Origin: Devosia psychrophila
GTDB taxonomy: Bacteria > Pseudomonadota > Alphaproteobacteria > Rhizobiales > Devosiaceae
Assembly (NCBI RefSeq): GCF_000971275.1
Contig: NZ_LAPV01000235.1
Location: 1-64,000, forward strand
Reading direction: 5' to 3'
DNA: 64,000 nucleotides
Position numbers and translations under genes: made by a program. This document shows positions 16,171 to 24,724 of this stretch, in pieces. The notes below the pieces were generated by a model. It saw only the letters and a program-made list of their open reading frames with translations, made no database searches and was not told the origin of the DNA. Position 1 is the stretch's first letter. Each line of letters opens with the position of its first letter.

Positions 16171-16878
16171 TCAGCGCCTCTTGAAGAACTGCCCGATATA
16201 TCCGGCAACGTCGCCGCTATTTGAAGGCGTGGCAACGGAGGCCACGGCCCTATCCACCAGATTATCCGGCGCCGAGCCGCGGCGCAACTCGGCCAATGCC
16301 AGCGTGTAATCGTCGGCAAATTCGGGATGCGGCTGGAAACTCAGCGCCGCGCCATTGCGGTAGACGAGGCCTGCATTTGGCGTAAAATCCGAGGCAAGGA
16401 TCACGTCGGCGTCCTTGGGCCGGGTGATAACCTGGTCTTGGTGCGAGCAGGCCACCGCCAATGCAGGCGGACCGCTGGGCATGAAATCGGGCCGCGATTT
16501 GACTTTGTAATTGTGGCGCCCGAGGCCCCAGCCCTTTTCGGATTTGCGCACATCGCCGCCCAGCGCATCGCCCATGATTTGATGGCCGAAACAAACGCCG
16601 AGCATCGGGGTGCGCTTGCCATAGGCATCGCGGATGAAAGCGCGCAGGGGATTGAGCCAAGCATGGTCGTCGTAAACCCCGGCGGCCGAACCTGTGATGA
16701 CGATGCCCTCGAGGCTGGCCGGATCGGGCAGCGGCGCGCCATCGGAGACCGGGATCATGTCGTAGGTAAAGCCCTGCCCGGTCGCATCGAACATGGTCTC
16801 GAACATGCGGCGGTATGGCCCAAATCGGCCCCGCAGCGGTGCCGGCACATCGCCGGTCTGGATGATGGTGAGTTTCAT
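16171..16878 (-). CDS. Class I glutamine amidotransferase (GMP synthase-like)
   Basis: A 235-residue stand-alone GATase1 domain. The nucleophile is C96 in MLGVCFGHQIMGDALGG, and the histidine-glutamate pair is in FQPHPEF. Relatives hydrolyse glutamine or gamma-glutamyl compounds; the substrate is not evident. Start at MKLTIIQTGDVP (16878) is preferred over an ATG 24 bp upstream because the family begins there. Transcribed away from the nitrilase gene at 16960. Confidence 0.85.
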   Translation of the reverse strand: MKLTIIQTGDVPAPLRGRFGPYRRMFETMFDATGQGFTYDMIPVSDGAPLPDPASLEGIVITGSAAGVYDDHAWLNPLRAFIRDAYGKRTPMLGVCFGHQIMGDALGGDVRKSEKGWGLGRHNYKVKSRPDFMPSGPPALAVACSHQDQVITRPKDADVILASDFTPNAGLVYRNGAALSFQPHPEFADDYTLALAELRRGSAPDNLVDRAVASVATPSNSGDVAGYIGQFFKRR

Positions 16879-16959
16879 CGGCGGATCATTCGGGCTGGAC
16901 ACGGACGACGAGACATATCGACAATGTCGGCAATGGAATCAACCGCTTCAGGAGGGACG

Positions 16960-17769
16960 ATGCCCAACACAATACGCATTGCAGTGGTGCAGAGCCTCGT
17001 ACAGCCGGATATTGCCGCCAATGGCTCGCATATCCGGGACTTGCTGGAACAGGCCGGGGCGCGGGGCGCGCAACTGGCCTTGTTCGGTGAGGGTGCGCTT
17101 TCCGGCTACGTTAAATCGCAGATTACTGATTGGGCACAGGTCGATTGGGCGGAGTTGAAGCAGCAGCGGCACGACATCGCTACCCTAGCCAAAAAACTTG
17201 GAATCGTGGCCGACGTGGGCACGGCAACTGAACTACCGGGTAAACGGCCATACAACAGTCTTGAGGTGATCCCAACAGGGCTTCGATACCACAAGCGCTT
17301 CCTGTCAAATACGGAAATCACGGACTGGTACTCGCCGGGGTTCGAGCCGGTGGAATTCGAGCTCGGCAATTATCGCTTCGGCATGACCATTTGCATTGAG
17401 ACGTCGTTTCCCGAACTCTTTGCTGCTTATGAAGCGCAGGACGTGGATTGCGTGCTGCACGCGACTTATGGAATGGGTGCGATAGGGGATGTTCTGCTGC
17501 GCAGTCATGCCGCAACGAACTGCTTTTGGCTGGCAGTCGCTACCGCATCCAACCACGCCGATCCTGCGTCAGGGATTATAGGACCGGATGGGAACTGGCT
17601 GGCGCGCTGCGGCGACGGAGTCGATATCGCAGTAGCCGAATTGGATCGGGTCGATCCAGCATTTGATATAGCGCTGAACAAAGCAAGGCCTTGGCGACGG
17701 TTAGCGCGCCAAGGCCAGATTTATCGCGACGGGCCTAAGCCGCCACGAACTTCAGCGATACGCCATTGA
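16960..17769 (+). CDS. Nitrilase-superfamily carbon-nitrogen hydrolase
   Basis: A 269-residue enzyme with the Glu-Lys-Cys triad: E44 in [13 protein letters not shown]112 in LRYHKRFL and C145 in [15 protein letters not shown] 4 bp before the ATG supports the start, although the frame is open far upstream. The superfamily cleaves amides or nitriles; the branch and substrate cannot be told. The 3' end overlaps the convergent msrB gene by 35 bp. Confidence 0.88.
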   Translation: MPNTIRIAVVQSLVQPDIAANGSHIRDLLEQAGARGAQLALFGEGALSGYVKSQITDWAQVDWAELKQQRHDIATLAKKLGIVADVGTATELPGKRPYNSLEVIPTGLRYHKRFLSNTEITDWYSPGFEPVEFELGNYRFGMTICIETSFPELFAAYEAQDVDCVLHATYGMGAIGDVLLRSHAATNCFWLAVATASNHADPASGIIGPDGNWLARCGDGVDIAVAELDRVDPAFDIALNKARPWRRLARQGQIYRDGPKPPRTSAIRH

Positions 17770-18232
17770 TGCAGTAGCGCAGGCCGGTTGGCTGCGGGCC
17801 GTCTTCGAAGACGTGGCCCTGATGACCGCCGCAGTTGGAGCAATGGACTTCGGTGCGGCTCATGAAGAGGCTATCGTCGACGGAATCGCCGATGCCGCCT
17901 TCGATGAAGGTATAGAAGCTCGGCCAGCCGGTGCCGCTGTCGAACTTGGTCTCGGAGGCAAACAGGGGCCGGTCACAGCCGGCGCAGACGAAGGTGCCAG
18001 CAGCATGCTCATCGTTGAGCGGCGAGGTGAAGGCGCGCTCGGTGCCCTCGTTGCGCAGCACGTCGTAGGCCTCGGGCGAGAGCTTGGCTTTCCATTCGGC
18101 GTCGGTCAGCTTGAAGGGGAAATCGCCTTCGGCAGCCTCGGCCGGGCCGCTCATGGGGCGCAGCAGGGCAAAAGCGGAAAGCACGGCGATGGCTGAACCA
18201 CCTAGGAGCACGTTGCGACGATCGATTGCCAT
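17735..18232 (-). CDS. msrB: Peptide-methionine (R)-S-oxide reductase, exported
   Basis: A 165-residue MsrB that repairs methionine-R-sulfoxide. Zinc cysteines are in CAGC and [10 protein letters not shown], and the catalytic cysteine in [11 protein letters not shown]. An N-terminal segment [18 protein letters not shown] followed by AEAAE looks like a signal or Tat-like leader (only one-and-a-half arginines conserved), so the enzyme probably acts in the periplasm. It overlaps the nitrilase gene end to end. Confidence 0.93.
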   Translation of the reverse strand: MAIDRRNVLLGGSAIAVLSAFALLRPMSGPAEAAEGDFPFKLTDAEWKAKLSPEAYDVLRNEGTERAFTSPLNDEHAAGTFVCAGCDRPLFASETKFDSGTGWPSFYTFIEGGIGDSVDDSLFMSRTEVHCSNCGGHQGHVFEDGPQPTGLRYCINGVSLKFVAA

Positions 18233-18445
18233 TTCTCTTCCCTTCCAGAAGTAACCCCGCGCCCCGGTCCGCGGAGGTTGCGGGCGGCGGCGCGGGGGAA
18301 GTGACGGCCAATATAAATCCTAGGGCAAGGTATTGGCTCGTCGAGTTGTTTTGAGAGGGCGCCGGGGGCGGGCACCCTCTCTATGGACGCCATTCGAAGT
18401 GGCATCGCCTTTGGTTACATCGCCGATCCCGAAGGACCGGTCTTA

Positions 18446-19009
18446 TTACATTGCCGACTTGGGGGTCAGGACGGCGTCGATGACGTGGATCACGCCATTG
18501 GACTGGATCACGTCGGCGATGGTCACATTGGCAACGGTGCCGTTTTCGTCGGTCACGGTGACCTTGCCGTCAACAGCCTTGAGGGTCAGCTTGCAGCCGC
18601 CCACGGTGTCAACAACATGCTCGCCGCCATCGGCTTCAACCATGCCGACGATGTCGGTGGAGAGGGCCTTGGCCGGAATCACATGGCAAGCCAGGATGGT
18701 CGACAGCATTTCCTTGTTTTCTGGCTTCAGCAGCGTGTCGACGGTGCCAGCGGGCAGTGCGTCGAACGCCTCGTTCGTTGGGGCCAGAACGGTGAACGGG
18801 CCAGGGCCGGACAGGGTCTCGACAAGGCCGGCAGCCTTGACTGCAGCGACCAGGGTGGTGTGGTCAGCAGAGTTCACGGCGTTCTCGATGATGTTCTTTT
18901 CAGCGGACATGGCAGCGCCACCGACCATCGGATTTTCCTGGGCGAAAGCAGCGCCCGAAAGAGCGGAAACCGAAAGCATGGCAGCAAGCGTGAGGGTACG
19001 GAAATTCAT
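18446..19009 (-). CDS. Secreted fasciclin-domain protein
   Basis: A 187-residue exported protein: signal peptide MNFRTLTLAAMLSVSALSG ending AFA-QE, then one FAS1 domain with the H1 region FTVLAPTNEAFDALP and the H2 region VIHVIDAVLTPK. FAS1 domains mediate adhesion or ligand binding. AGGAA lies 6-7 bp before the ATG at 19009. It follows an ECF sigma/anti-sigma pair, the same gene set as sigK-rskA-mpt70/83 in mycobacteria, so it is a likely target of that sigma factor. Confidence 0.92.
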   Translation of the reverse strand: MNFRTLTLAAMLSVSALSGAAFAQENPMVGGAAMSAEKNIIENAVNSADHTTLVAAVKAAGLVETLSGPGPFTVLAPTNEAFDALPAGTVDTLLKPENKEMLSTILACHVIPAKALSTDIVGMVEADGGEHVVDTVGGCKLTLKAVDGKVTVTDENGTVANVTIADVIQSNGVIHVIDAVLTPKSAM

Positions 19010-19165
19010 GGTAGTTCCTTCCTGTGTTTCGTTCCCATTGTTCGGCTGGGACATGGAGAGGAACGGGCGGTTTCAGGCAAAGTTTCAGTTTTTGATATTT
19101 TAGCAAAAGTAAAATTCTCGCCCGTGGGCGACGCTACTTTTCACCTTACAATGCAAGGACTTAAA

Positions 19166-19196
19166 CGAAAAATCGCAGACCAGTGATGGCCTGCGA
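19166..19196 (-). terminator. Terminator after the sigma/anti-sigma operon
   Basis: On the minus strand a 10-bp stem (TCGCAGGCCA/TGGTCTGCGA, one G-T pair) with a TCAC loop is followed by TTTTTCG. It separates the anti-sigma gene from the fasciclin gene, which must therefore have its own promoter. Confidence 0.85.
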
Positions 19197-19248
19197 TATG
19201 TCATTATTACTACCTGAAATCACAAATTTATTCAGTGATCCAAAACCG

Positions 19249-19968
19249 CTATATTTCCGTAACGGCACCCTTTGCCACGACGGGACCAGTGGGATTACCG
19301 GTCGGCGAGCCGCCCTTAGGCTCAAGGGTGATTGCCAGCACCGATCCATCGCCCAGACCGGACATCACATCTGGCGACACAACGACTGAGCTGCGCTCGT
19401 TAACGGGAATGACACCCATCGAAATCGGGCTGTTGCCACCCTGGATCGCCCAAAGCTCGAAGTCCTTATCCGGAACAGCGGCCCCCGACAGCGCGGTCAA
19501 CCGAACGTTGCCGCTACCGTCGTACAGCGCGACAAACTTGACGTCGCTCCCCTCTTCTTCAAGAGCCGCAACCAATTGCGTAGTCAGGGCGCCGATGTCG
19601 GGGCCGGGTTGAGCCAAGTTGAAACCAACTGCCGCGACTGCAATAGCCACGGCTCCCGCAGCGATACCGCGCCAGACCATGAGGCTTTCCCAGAATGACG
19701 AGGATTTAGAGGCGCGCCCTTGCTCGCCAAAGACCCGCGCAGCAACTGCCGGGTAGATATGGCCAGGAACCTGGGCTTCGGAAAATTCGTCATTCAGTGA
19801 AGCGAAACGCGAAATCCAAAAGTCGCGATCGGCGCGCAAGTTCTGGTCATTGTCGATCAGATTGCCGATGCGGGCATGTTGGCTGGATGAAAGCAGGCCG
19901 AGCACATACTCGGCCACAAGGGCATTGCGTCCCTCGAAATCTCCGGAGATGTCATCGCTCGTGGTCAT
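19249..19968 (-). CDS. RskA-family anti-sigma factor
   Basis: A 239-residue single-pass membrane protein. The cytoplasmic anti-sigma domain is EYVLGLLSSSQHARIGNLI, a membrane helix lies near residue 105-125 (GIAAGAVAIAVAAVGF), and the periplasmic part carries the RskA signature FVALYDGSGNVRLTALSG, DKDFELWAIQGG and GSVLAITLEPKGGSPTG. It should hold the sigma factor at the membrane until regulated proteolysis frees it. Start at 19968 gives a 4-bp ATGA overlap with the sigma gene. Confidence 0.9.
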   Translation of the reverse strand: MTTSDDISGDFEGRNALVAEYVLGLLSSSQHARIGNLIDNDQNLRADRDFWISRFASLNDEFSEAQVPGHIYPAVAARVFGEQGRASKSSSFWESLMVWRGIAAGAVAIAVAAVGFNLAQPGPDIGALTTQLVAALEEEGSDVKFVALYDGSGNVRLTALSGAAVPDKDFELWAIQGGNSPISMGVIPVNERSSVVVSPDVMSGLGDGSVLAITLEPKGGSPTGNPTGPVVAKGAVTEI

Positions 19969-20519
19969 GCTGTCAAACACTCTTTCAGTTTGATGAGGCT
20001 CCGGCGTAGCCAGGTCCTCATCGTGTTGAGGGGCACGGCGTAGCGGCTAGCCAGTTCCTCGTAGCTATAGCCATCGAGGTAGGCGCCGCGCACCGCATCG
20101 GCACGATCACTTTCAAGCGTGCCCAGGCACTTCTCAATCTGGCCTCTTTCCTCGTTGTTCTGGGCTGCCCGCTCGGGAGAGGGAGCAGCGTCAGGCACTT
20201 CGAGAGCCACATCGATATCGGCGGAAGGCGGACGTCGGGCCCTCAGAATATCGAGTGAATGATTACGTGCGACTGCAACGAGCCAGCTTATTGGGCTGGT
20301 ATTGCCGGCGACGTAACGGTCGGCACGCTGCCAAACCTTCACATAGACTTCCTGAACTGCCTCTTCGGCTTCTGATCGGTCCTTCAAGATACGCAGCGTC
20401 ACCCCGAAGAGTTTCGCGCTGGTCCGCTCATATAGGGTGCGGAATGCATCACGATCTCGCAATGCACAGCGTGCGATCAGATCCGCAATATCCTGCGTGG
20501 GGGTGTTCTGCGTGGCCAT
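19965..20519 (-). CDS. ECF sigma factor of the SigK type
   Basis: A 184-residue sigma factor. Region 2 is DAFRTLYERTSAKLFGVTLR, with EAEEAVQEVYVKVWQRA as 2.2-2.3 and WLVAVARNHSLDILR as 2.4; region 4 is YLDGYSYEELASRYAVPLNT followed by TWLRRSLIKL. The start at MATQNTPTQDI (20519) is preferred to an upstream in-frame ATG. It is co-translated with the RskA-type anti-sigma factor and is likely to control the downstream fasciclin gene and itself. Confidence 0.92.
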   Translation of the reverse strand: MATQNTPTQDIADLIARCALRDRDAFRTLYERTSAKLFGVTLRILKDRSEAEEAVQEVYVKVWQRADRYVAGNTSPISWLVAVARNHSLDILRARRPPSADIDVALEVPDAAPSPERAAQNNEERGQIEKCLGTLESDRADAVRGAYLDGYSYEELASRYAVPLNTMRTWLRRSLIKLKECLTA

Positions 20520-20708
20520 ATCGGTAGCGTGCCTCCCATATTGCCTGTCTCGCCCTTGCCCGGCGCGATGTCTGGCGTGGCTACAACGCCCTAAAAAGGG
20601 TTTTGGATCAATTGGCATTTGCGGCAGAACTGTCTTTTCCTTTCTGCATTGATGCTCTAGACCCGTTCCGATCTTTTATGCCGCCTTGCTAACAGAATGG
20701 GTCCGTCC

Positions 20709-21608
20709 ATGACCGATCAGACTTCGAACGACCGCTTCAGTCATGACGCCGGCATCCTCGCACAGGCCCTGCCCTACATGCAGCGCTATGAGGGCAAGAC
20801 CGTCGTGGTGAAATACGGCGGCCATGCCATGGGCGATGCCAAGCTCGGCCAGGCCTTTGCGCGGGATATCGCCTTGCTCAAGCAGAGCAAGGTCAACCCG
20901 ATCGTGGTGCATGGCGGCGGGCCGCAGATTGCCTCGATGCTGGCCAAACTGGGCATCGAATCCAAGTTCGAGGGCGGGCTGCGCGTCACCGATGCGCGTA
21001 CGATGGAAGTGGTCGAGATGGTTCTGGCCGGCTCGATCAACAAGGAAATCGTCGCGCTGATCAATGCCGAAGGCGAATGGGCCATCGGATTGTGCGGCAA
21101 GGACGGCAACATGGTGTTTGCCAAGAAGGCCGTAAAGACCGTCAAGGACCCGACCTCCAATATCGAGCGGGTGCTGGATTTGGGCTTTGTCGGCGAGCCG
21201 GTGGAAGTCGATCGCACGCTGCTCGACCTGCTGGCGCGCTCGGAAATGATTCCCGTCATCGCTCCGGTGGCACCCGGGCGCGACGGCAACACCTACAATA
21301 TCAATGCCGATACCTTTGCTGGTGCGATTGCCGGCTCGCTGGGCGCCAAGCGCCTGCTGTTCCTGACCGACGTGCCGGGCGTACTTGACCGCGACGGCAA
21401 GCTGATCTCCGAGCTCAGCGTGCGCGAAGCCAAGGAGCTGATCGCCGATGGTACGATTTCGGGCGGCATGATTCCCAAGGTGGAGACTTGCCTTGAGGCG
21501 CTGGAGAATGGCGTCGAGGGCGTGGTGATCCTCAACGGCAAGATGCCGCATGTGGTTTTGGTCGAGCTTTTCACAGAGTTCGGCGCCGGTACGCTCATCG
21601 TTCGCTAA
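20709..21608 (+). CDS. argB: Acetylglutamate kinase
   Basis: A 299-residue amino-acid kinase that phosphorylates N-acetylglutamate in arginine biosynthesis. It has [12 protein letters not shown] (phosphate binding), VVHGGGPQI, and [14 protein letters not shown] plus [11 protein letters not shown] (ATP/product site). Length and motifs are those of alphaproteobacterial ArgB. ATG at 20709 or at 20697 (MGPSM) are both possible. engB-argB linkage is typical of the order, here interrupted by inserted genes. Confidence 0.97.
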   Translation: MTDQTSNDRFSHDAGILAQALPYMQRYEGKTVVVKYGGHAMGDAKLGQAFARDIALLKQSKVNPIVVHGGGPQIASMLAKLGIESKFEGGLRVTDARTMEVVEMVLAGSINKEIVALINAEGEWAIGLCGKDGNMVFAKKAVKTVKDPTSNIERVLDLGFVGEPVEVDRTLLDLLARSEMIPVIAPVAPGRDGNTYNINADTFAGAIAGSLGAKRLLFLTDVPGVLDRDGKLISELSVREAKELIADGTISGGMIPKVETCLEALENGVEGVVILNGKMPHVVLVELFTEFGAGTLIVR

Positions 21609-21716
21609 CCATGGCGAGCTCGCAATACGTTTTGGCGGGTGTGTGGCCCATTGGTCATAGGCTCACCTTAACAAAACGTGGCAAATTTTAGCCAGTTCAG
21701 TTTTGGGGATAGTTTC

Positions 21717-22394
21717 ATGGGTTTCAAGATCAAGCTGGCCGCAGCGCTGATCGCAGTAGCTGTCGGAGCGCCCGTCGTCGGCGCAAACGCGCAGCAGCTG
21801 ATTGCACCGGTGATTACGAACCAGTCCTATCAGCCTGCCTATTCGGCCTGGGACGGGTTCTATATCGGTGCGCAGGGCAGCCTGATCGGCATGAAGAGCC
21901 ACGAGACAAATACCGTCGTCGCTGCTCCTCCCGCAAAGGAACAGTTGCTAGGCGATATCGGCGGCAGCGCTGGTGTGTTTGCCGGTTATCGCATGCAGCT
22001 CAGTGACTGGTTCGTGCTGGGCGTGGATGCCGAGCTGAACAATGTTGCGACCCAGTTCGAATATAACGGCCTCAACTACGGCGCGCTCAAGTGGGACACC
22101 GCAGTCCGCGCGACGCTGGGCTATCCCATCGCCAACAACGTTCTGGCCTATGGTACCGTGGGCTATTCGTGGGGCCGGTTTGACCTGTCGCCAGGTCTGG
22201 GCGGCGGTTCCGAGTTCACAGCCGGCGGCTTCCAGCTCGGGCTGGGTGTCGACATGATGGTCACCCAGAATATCATGGCGCGCCTTAACGCGACATGGAC
22301 GCATTATGGCGTCAACACCGTGCCGGGCCCAGCGGGCCGCACCAGCGAGCCGAGCAATGCGGTTATCCGCGCGGGCCTTGCCTGGAAGTTCTAG
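21717..22394 (+). CDS. Outer-membrane beta-barrel protein (Omp25/31-like)
   Basis: A 225-residue porin-like protein. Signal peptide MGFKIKLAAALIAVAVGAPV ends at ANA-QQ. The mature part starts with WDGFYIGAQGSL, the usual first strand of Omp25/RopB proteins, then repeats of alternating hydrophobic strands (VFAGYRMQLSDWFVLGVDAE, VLAYGTVGYSWG) and ends in a beta-signal with terminal phenylalanine (IRAGLAWKF). Probably a small structural barrel or adhesion-type outer-membrane protein. A strong terminator follows. Confidence 0.88.
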   Translation: MGFKIKLAAALIAVAVGAPVVGANAQQLIAPVITNQSYQPAYSAWDGFYIGAQGSLIGMKSHETNTVVAAPPAKEQLLGDIGGSAGVFAGYRMQLSDWFVLGVDAELNNVATQFEYNGLNYGALKWDTAVRATLGYPIANNVLAYGTVGYSWGRFDLSPGLGGGSEFTAGGFQLGLGVDMMVTQNIMARLNATWTHYGVNTVPGPAGRTSEPSNAVIRAGLAWKF

Positions 22395-22415
22395 GACCTA
22401 CCGAATATGAATTAA

Positions 22416-22443
22416 AAGGCCGCCCCGAGGGGCGGCCTTTTTG
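22416..22443 (+). terminator. Strong rho-independent terminator
   Basis: AAGGCCGCCCC and GGGGCGGCCTT form an 11-bp stem with a 2-nt loop followed by TTTTG. It lies between convergent genes and may serve both, ending the outer-membrane protein transcript on one side and the MFS transcript on the other. Confidence 0.9.
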
Positions 22444-22448
22444 TTGGG

Positions 22449-23945
22449 TCAGACTTCGATGGCAACTTGCTGGGCCGGCGCGCCATGGCCGTGGGCCGGG
22501 GCGGCGGGTCGCTTGAAGAACGGCGACATCAGCAACACCAATGCGAAGCTGCCCACCACGTACCAGAGCGCCAGGCTCGAGGCATTGGCGAAGGCGGCAT
22601 GCGGCGCGGAGCCTGCGGCCATTGAATTTCCCAGGTTGGTGAAAAATATCTGGCCGATGATGGCGACACCAAGCGCTCCACCAACCTGCTGGAAGGCCTG
22701 CAGGGCACCCGAGCCTGCGCCCGCATCGCGCGGTGGCACATTGGACAACACGAGTTGGAACAGCGCCGAGAAGCCAAGGCCGAGGCCTATACCGGCGATC
22801 AGCAGCGGCGGCAGTAGCTGCCAGTGATCGATGCTGTCGCCAACGCCTGCGATGTAGAAATGCATCCAGCCGATGCCGATAACCAGCAGCGCACCGGACG
22901 AGGCAAGGCGGGCGCGCAGATAGTGCGAGCCAAATCGACCGGCAATAGCCGAGGCGATCAGCACGCCGACCGAGAACGGCGTGTTGGTCAGGCCGGATTC
23001 AAGCGGGGTGAATGCGAAGCCACCCTGCAGCAGCAGCGAAATCACCATGAACATGCCGGGAATGCCCGAGGCAAACACGGTGGTGACAAAGGCGCCGAAC
23101 ATGAACTGCCGGTTGGTGATCAGATCGAAGTTGAGCAGTTGTGGCGCGCCGATCTTGGCCCGCGAGCGGGTCCACAGCACGAACAGCACCAGCAGTACGA
23201 CGCCGGCGGCGATCATGGCAAAGGCCCACAGCGGCCATCCGTAGGTGCGGCCTTCGACGATGGGGAACACCACCGCGAGAATTCCAAGACCGAACAGACC
23301 GATACCGACATAGTCGTTCTTGAGCGCAGCGTGGCCCGGCAGGCGCGGAATAAGGAACCAGCCGGCGATGACGGCAGCGATGCCGATTGGGATGTTGACC
23401 AGGAAGATCGGCTGCCATTCCATGCCGAACAGATTTGCCGAAACCAGCACGCCGCCGAGGATGGGACCGCAAACCGAGGCAAGACCGGCCGAAAGACCGA
23501 ACAGCGAGAAGGCCTGGCCGCGTTCATGCGGCGGGAAGGTGACGGTGGCGATGGCCAGCACCTGCGGCGTCATCATGGCGCCAGCGAGACCCTGGATCAC
23601 GCGAGCGACGATCAGGAATTCGATGTTGGGCGCCAGACCGCACAGAGCCGAGGCGGCGGTAAAGCCGGCAACGCCCCACAGGAAGAGCTTGGTGCGGCCC
23701 AGGATATCGCCGAGGCGACCAAAGGGTAACAGGCCCAGCGCAAAGGCCAGGATATAGGCGGCAATGACCCATTCGATCTGGCTATCGGTGGCGCCGAGGT
23801 CGGTGCGCATCGACGGCAGTGCGACGTTGACGATGGTCACGTCGATCAGGTTCATGAAATTGGCGATCAGCAGGATGAACAGCGCTAGCCAGCGGCGCTC
23901 ATCGGGAGCGGCCGGCGCTCGAGGATTGATTGTATCGGTGGACAT
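22449..23945 (-). CDS. MFS drug transporter, DHA2 (EmrB/QacA) family
   Basis: A 498-residue transporter with about 14 hydrophobic segments. The first helix has LFILLIANFMNLIDVTIVNVALPS with the D1 motif of DHA2 exporters, motif A is GRLGDILGRTKLFLWG, and motif C is GLSAGLASVCGPILGGVL. Such pumps export lipophilic drugs or toxic metabolites by proton antiport. It lies 16 bp downstream of a TetR gene on the same strand, so it is probably the repressed target. Confidence 0.92.
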   Translation of the reverse strand: MSTDTINPRAPAAPDERRWLALFILLIANFMNLIDVTIVNVALPSMRTDLGATDSQIEWVIAAYILAFALGLLPFGRLGDILGRTKLFLWGVAGFTAASALCGLAPNIEFLIVARVIQGLAGAMMTPQVLAIATVTFPPHERGQAFSLFGLSAGLASVCGPILGGVLVSANLFGMEWQPIFLVNIPIGIAAVIAGWFLIPRLPGHAALKNDYVGIGLFGLGILAVVFPIVEGRTYGWPLWAFAMIAAGVVLLVLFVLWTRSRAKIGAPQLLNFDLITNRQFMFGAFVTTVFASGIPGMFMVISLLLQGGFAFTPLESGLTNTPFSVGVLIASAIAGRFGSHYLRARLASSGALLVIGIGWMHFYIAGVGDSIDHWQLLPPLLIAGIGLGLGFSALFQLVLSNVPPRDAGAGSGALQAFQQVGGALGVAIIGQIFFTNLGNSMAAGSAPHAAFANASSLALWYVVGSFALVLLMSPFFKRPAAPAHGHGAPAQQVAIEV

Positions 23946-23961
23946 CGGATTTTCCTTGGAC

Positions 23962-24579
23962 TTACGATTTTCGGATAAAGGCGCGTTCGAGTTCGGCCAA
24001 AGCCTGCTCGATCATGGAAGGCGAAGTGTCGGGCCGACGCCAGCAGTCGGACAGGGCGCCAGTGGCAATCATTGCACCCGCCTCGGGATCGAGGTCGGGA
24101 CGGAAGGAGCCGTCGGCGACGCCGAGGCGGAAAATATCGACGAACTGACCGCGCCAGAATCGGTGCATCGGCAGCACGATCTCTGCCACTGTCGCATCAC
24201 GTCTCGCGCGTTCGACAAGTTCTGTCAGTATGATGATGAGCTCGGGCATTTCGCGCGTGGTTTCTCGGAAATCGTCAAACTCCATGTGGAGTTGTTCGAG
24301 GCCGGTTTTGCCGACACGGGGGTGGCGCATGGCCTGGGTTCGGAAGTCATGACGGATGCTCTCAGCAACGAGGGCGACCAATGCTTCCTTGGTCGGCACA
24401 TGATAATGCAGCGTGGCAATATTGATGCCGACGCGGGCCGCGATGTCGCGCGTGCGCAGGCCTTCGAGCCCCTTCTCGACGATGATCTGCCGGGCTGCAC
24501 TGGCAACCGCGATACGACGCTCATCGCCGCTCTCGCGCTTGCTGGCCGGGAAGGCACATGGGGTGGAGTCAGCTTTCAT
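23962..24579 (-). CDS. TetR-family transcriptional regulator
   Basis: A 205-residue repressor. The N-terminal helix-turn-helix is RIAVASAARQIIVEKGLEGL then DIAARVGINIATLHYHVPTK. The C-terminal domain (about 80-200) is a TetR_C ligand-binding bundle with no specific inducer motif. It precedes the MFS exporter in one operon. A perfect 16-bp palindrome 29 bp upstream of its start is a good operator candidate. Confidence 0.92.
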   Translation of the reverse strand: MKADSTPCAFPASKRESGDERRIAVASAARQIIVEKGLEGLRTRDIAARVGINIATLHYHVPTKEALVALVAESIRHDFRTQAMRHPRVGKTGLEQLHMEFDDFRETTREMPELIIILTELVERARRDATVAEIVLPMHRFWRGQFVDIFRLGVADGSFRPDLDPEAGAMIATGALSDCWRRPDTSPSMIEQALAELERAFIRKS

Positions 24580-24607
24580 GGCGGGAGGCTATAGCGCCAA
24601 ACCTCAA

Positions 24608-24623
24608 TCAATCAAATGATTGA
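24608..24623. promoter_or_regulatory. Putative TetR operator
   Basis: TCAATCAAATGATTGA is an inverted repeat with 7-bp arms and a 2-bp centre, upstream of the tetR-mfs operon. Size and position fit autorepression by the TetR protein. Confidence 0.65.
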
Positions 24624-24724
24624 GTAGACAATCCTGCCATGCAATTTCCGCAGACTTGGACCCGGCCTGCGGCTTGACAAACTCTCAGTCGGGCGCTCCA
24701 TCACGGCCACACCGGAGCTACCGC

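Noticed and set aside
16327..16959. N-terminal extension of the nitrilase frame
   Set aside because: The frame is open by chance opposite the amidotransferase gene; the nitrilase family begins at 16960 after a GGAGGG ribosome-binding site.
24580..24724. Riboswitch or attenuator before ilvA
   Set aside because: No leader peptide rich in Ile/Leu/Val/Thr and no terminator/antiterminator pair is visible.
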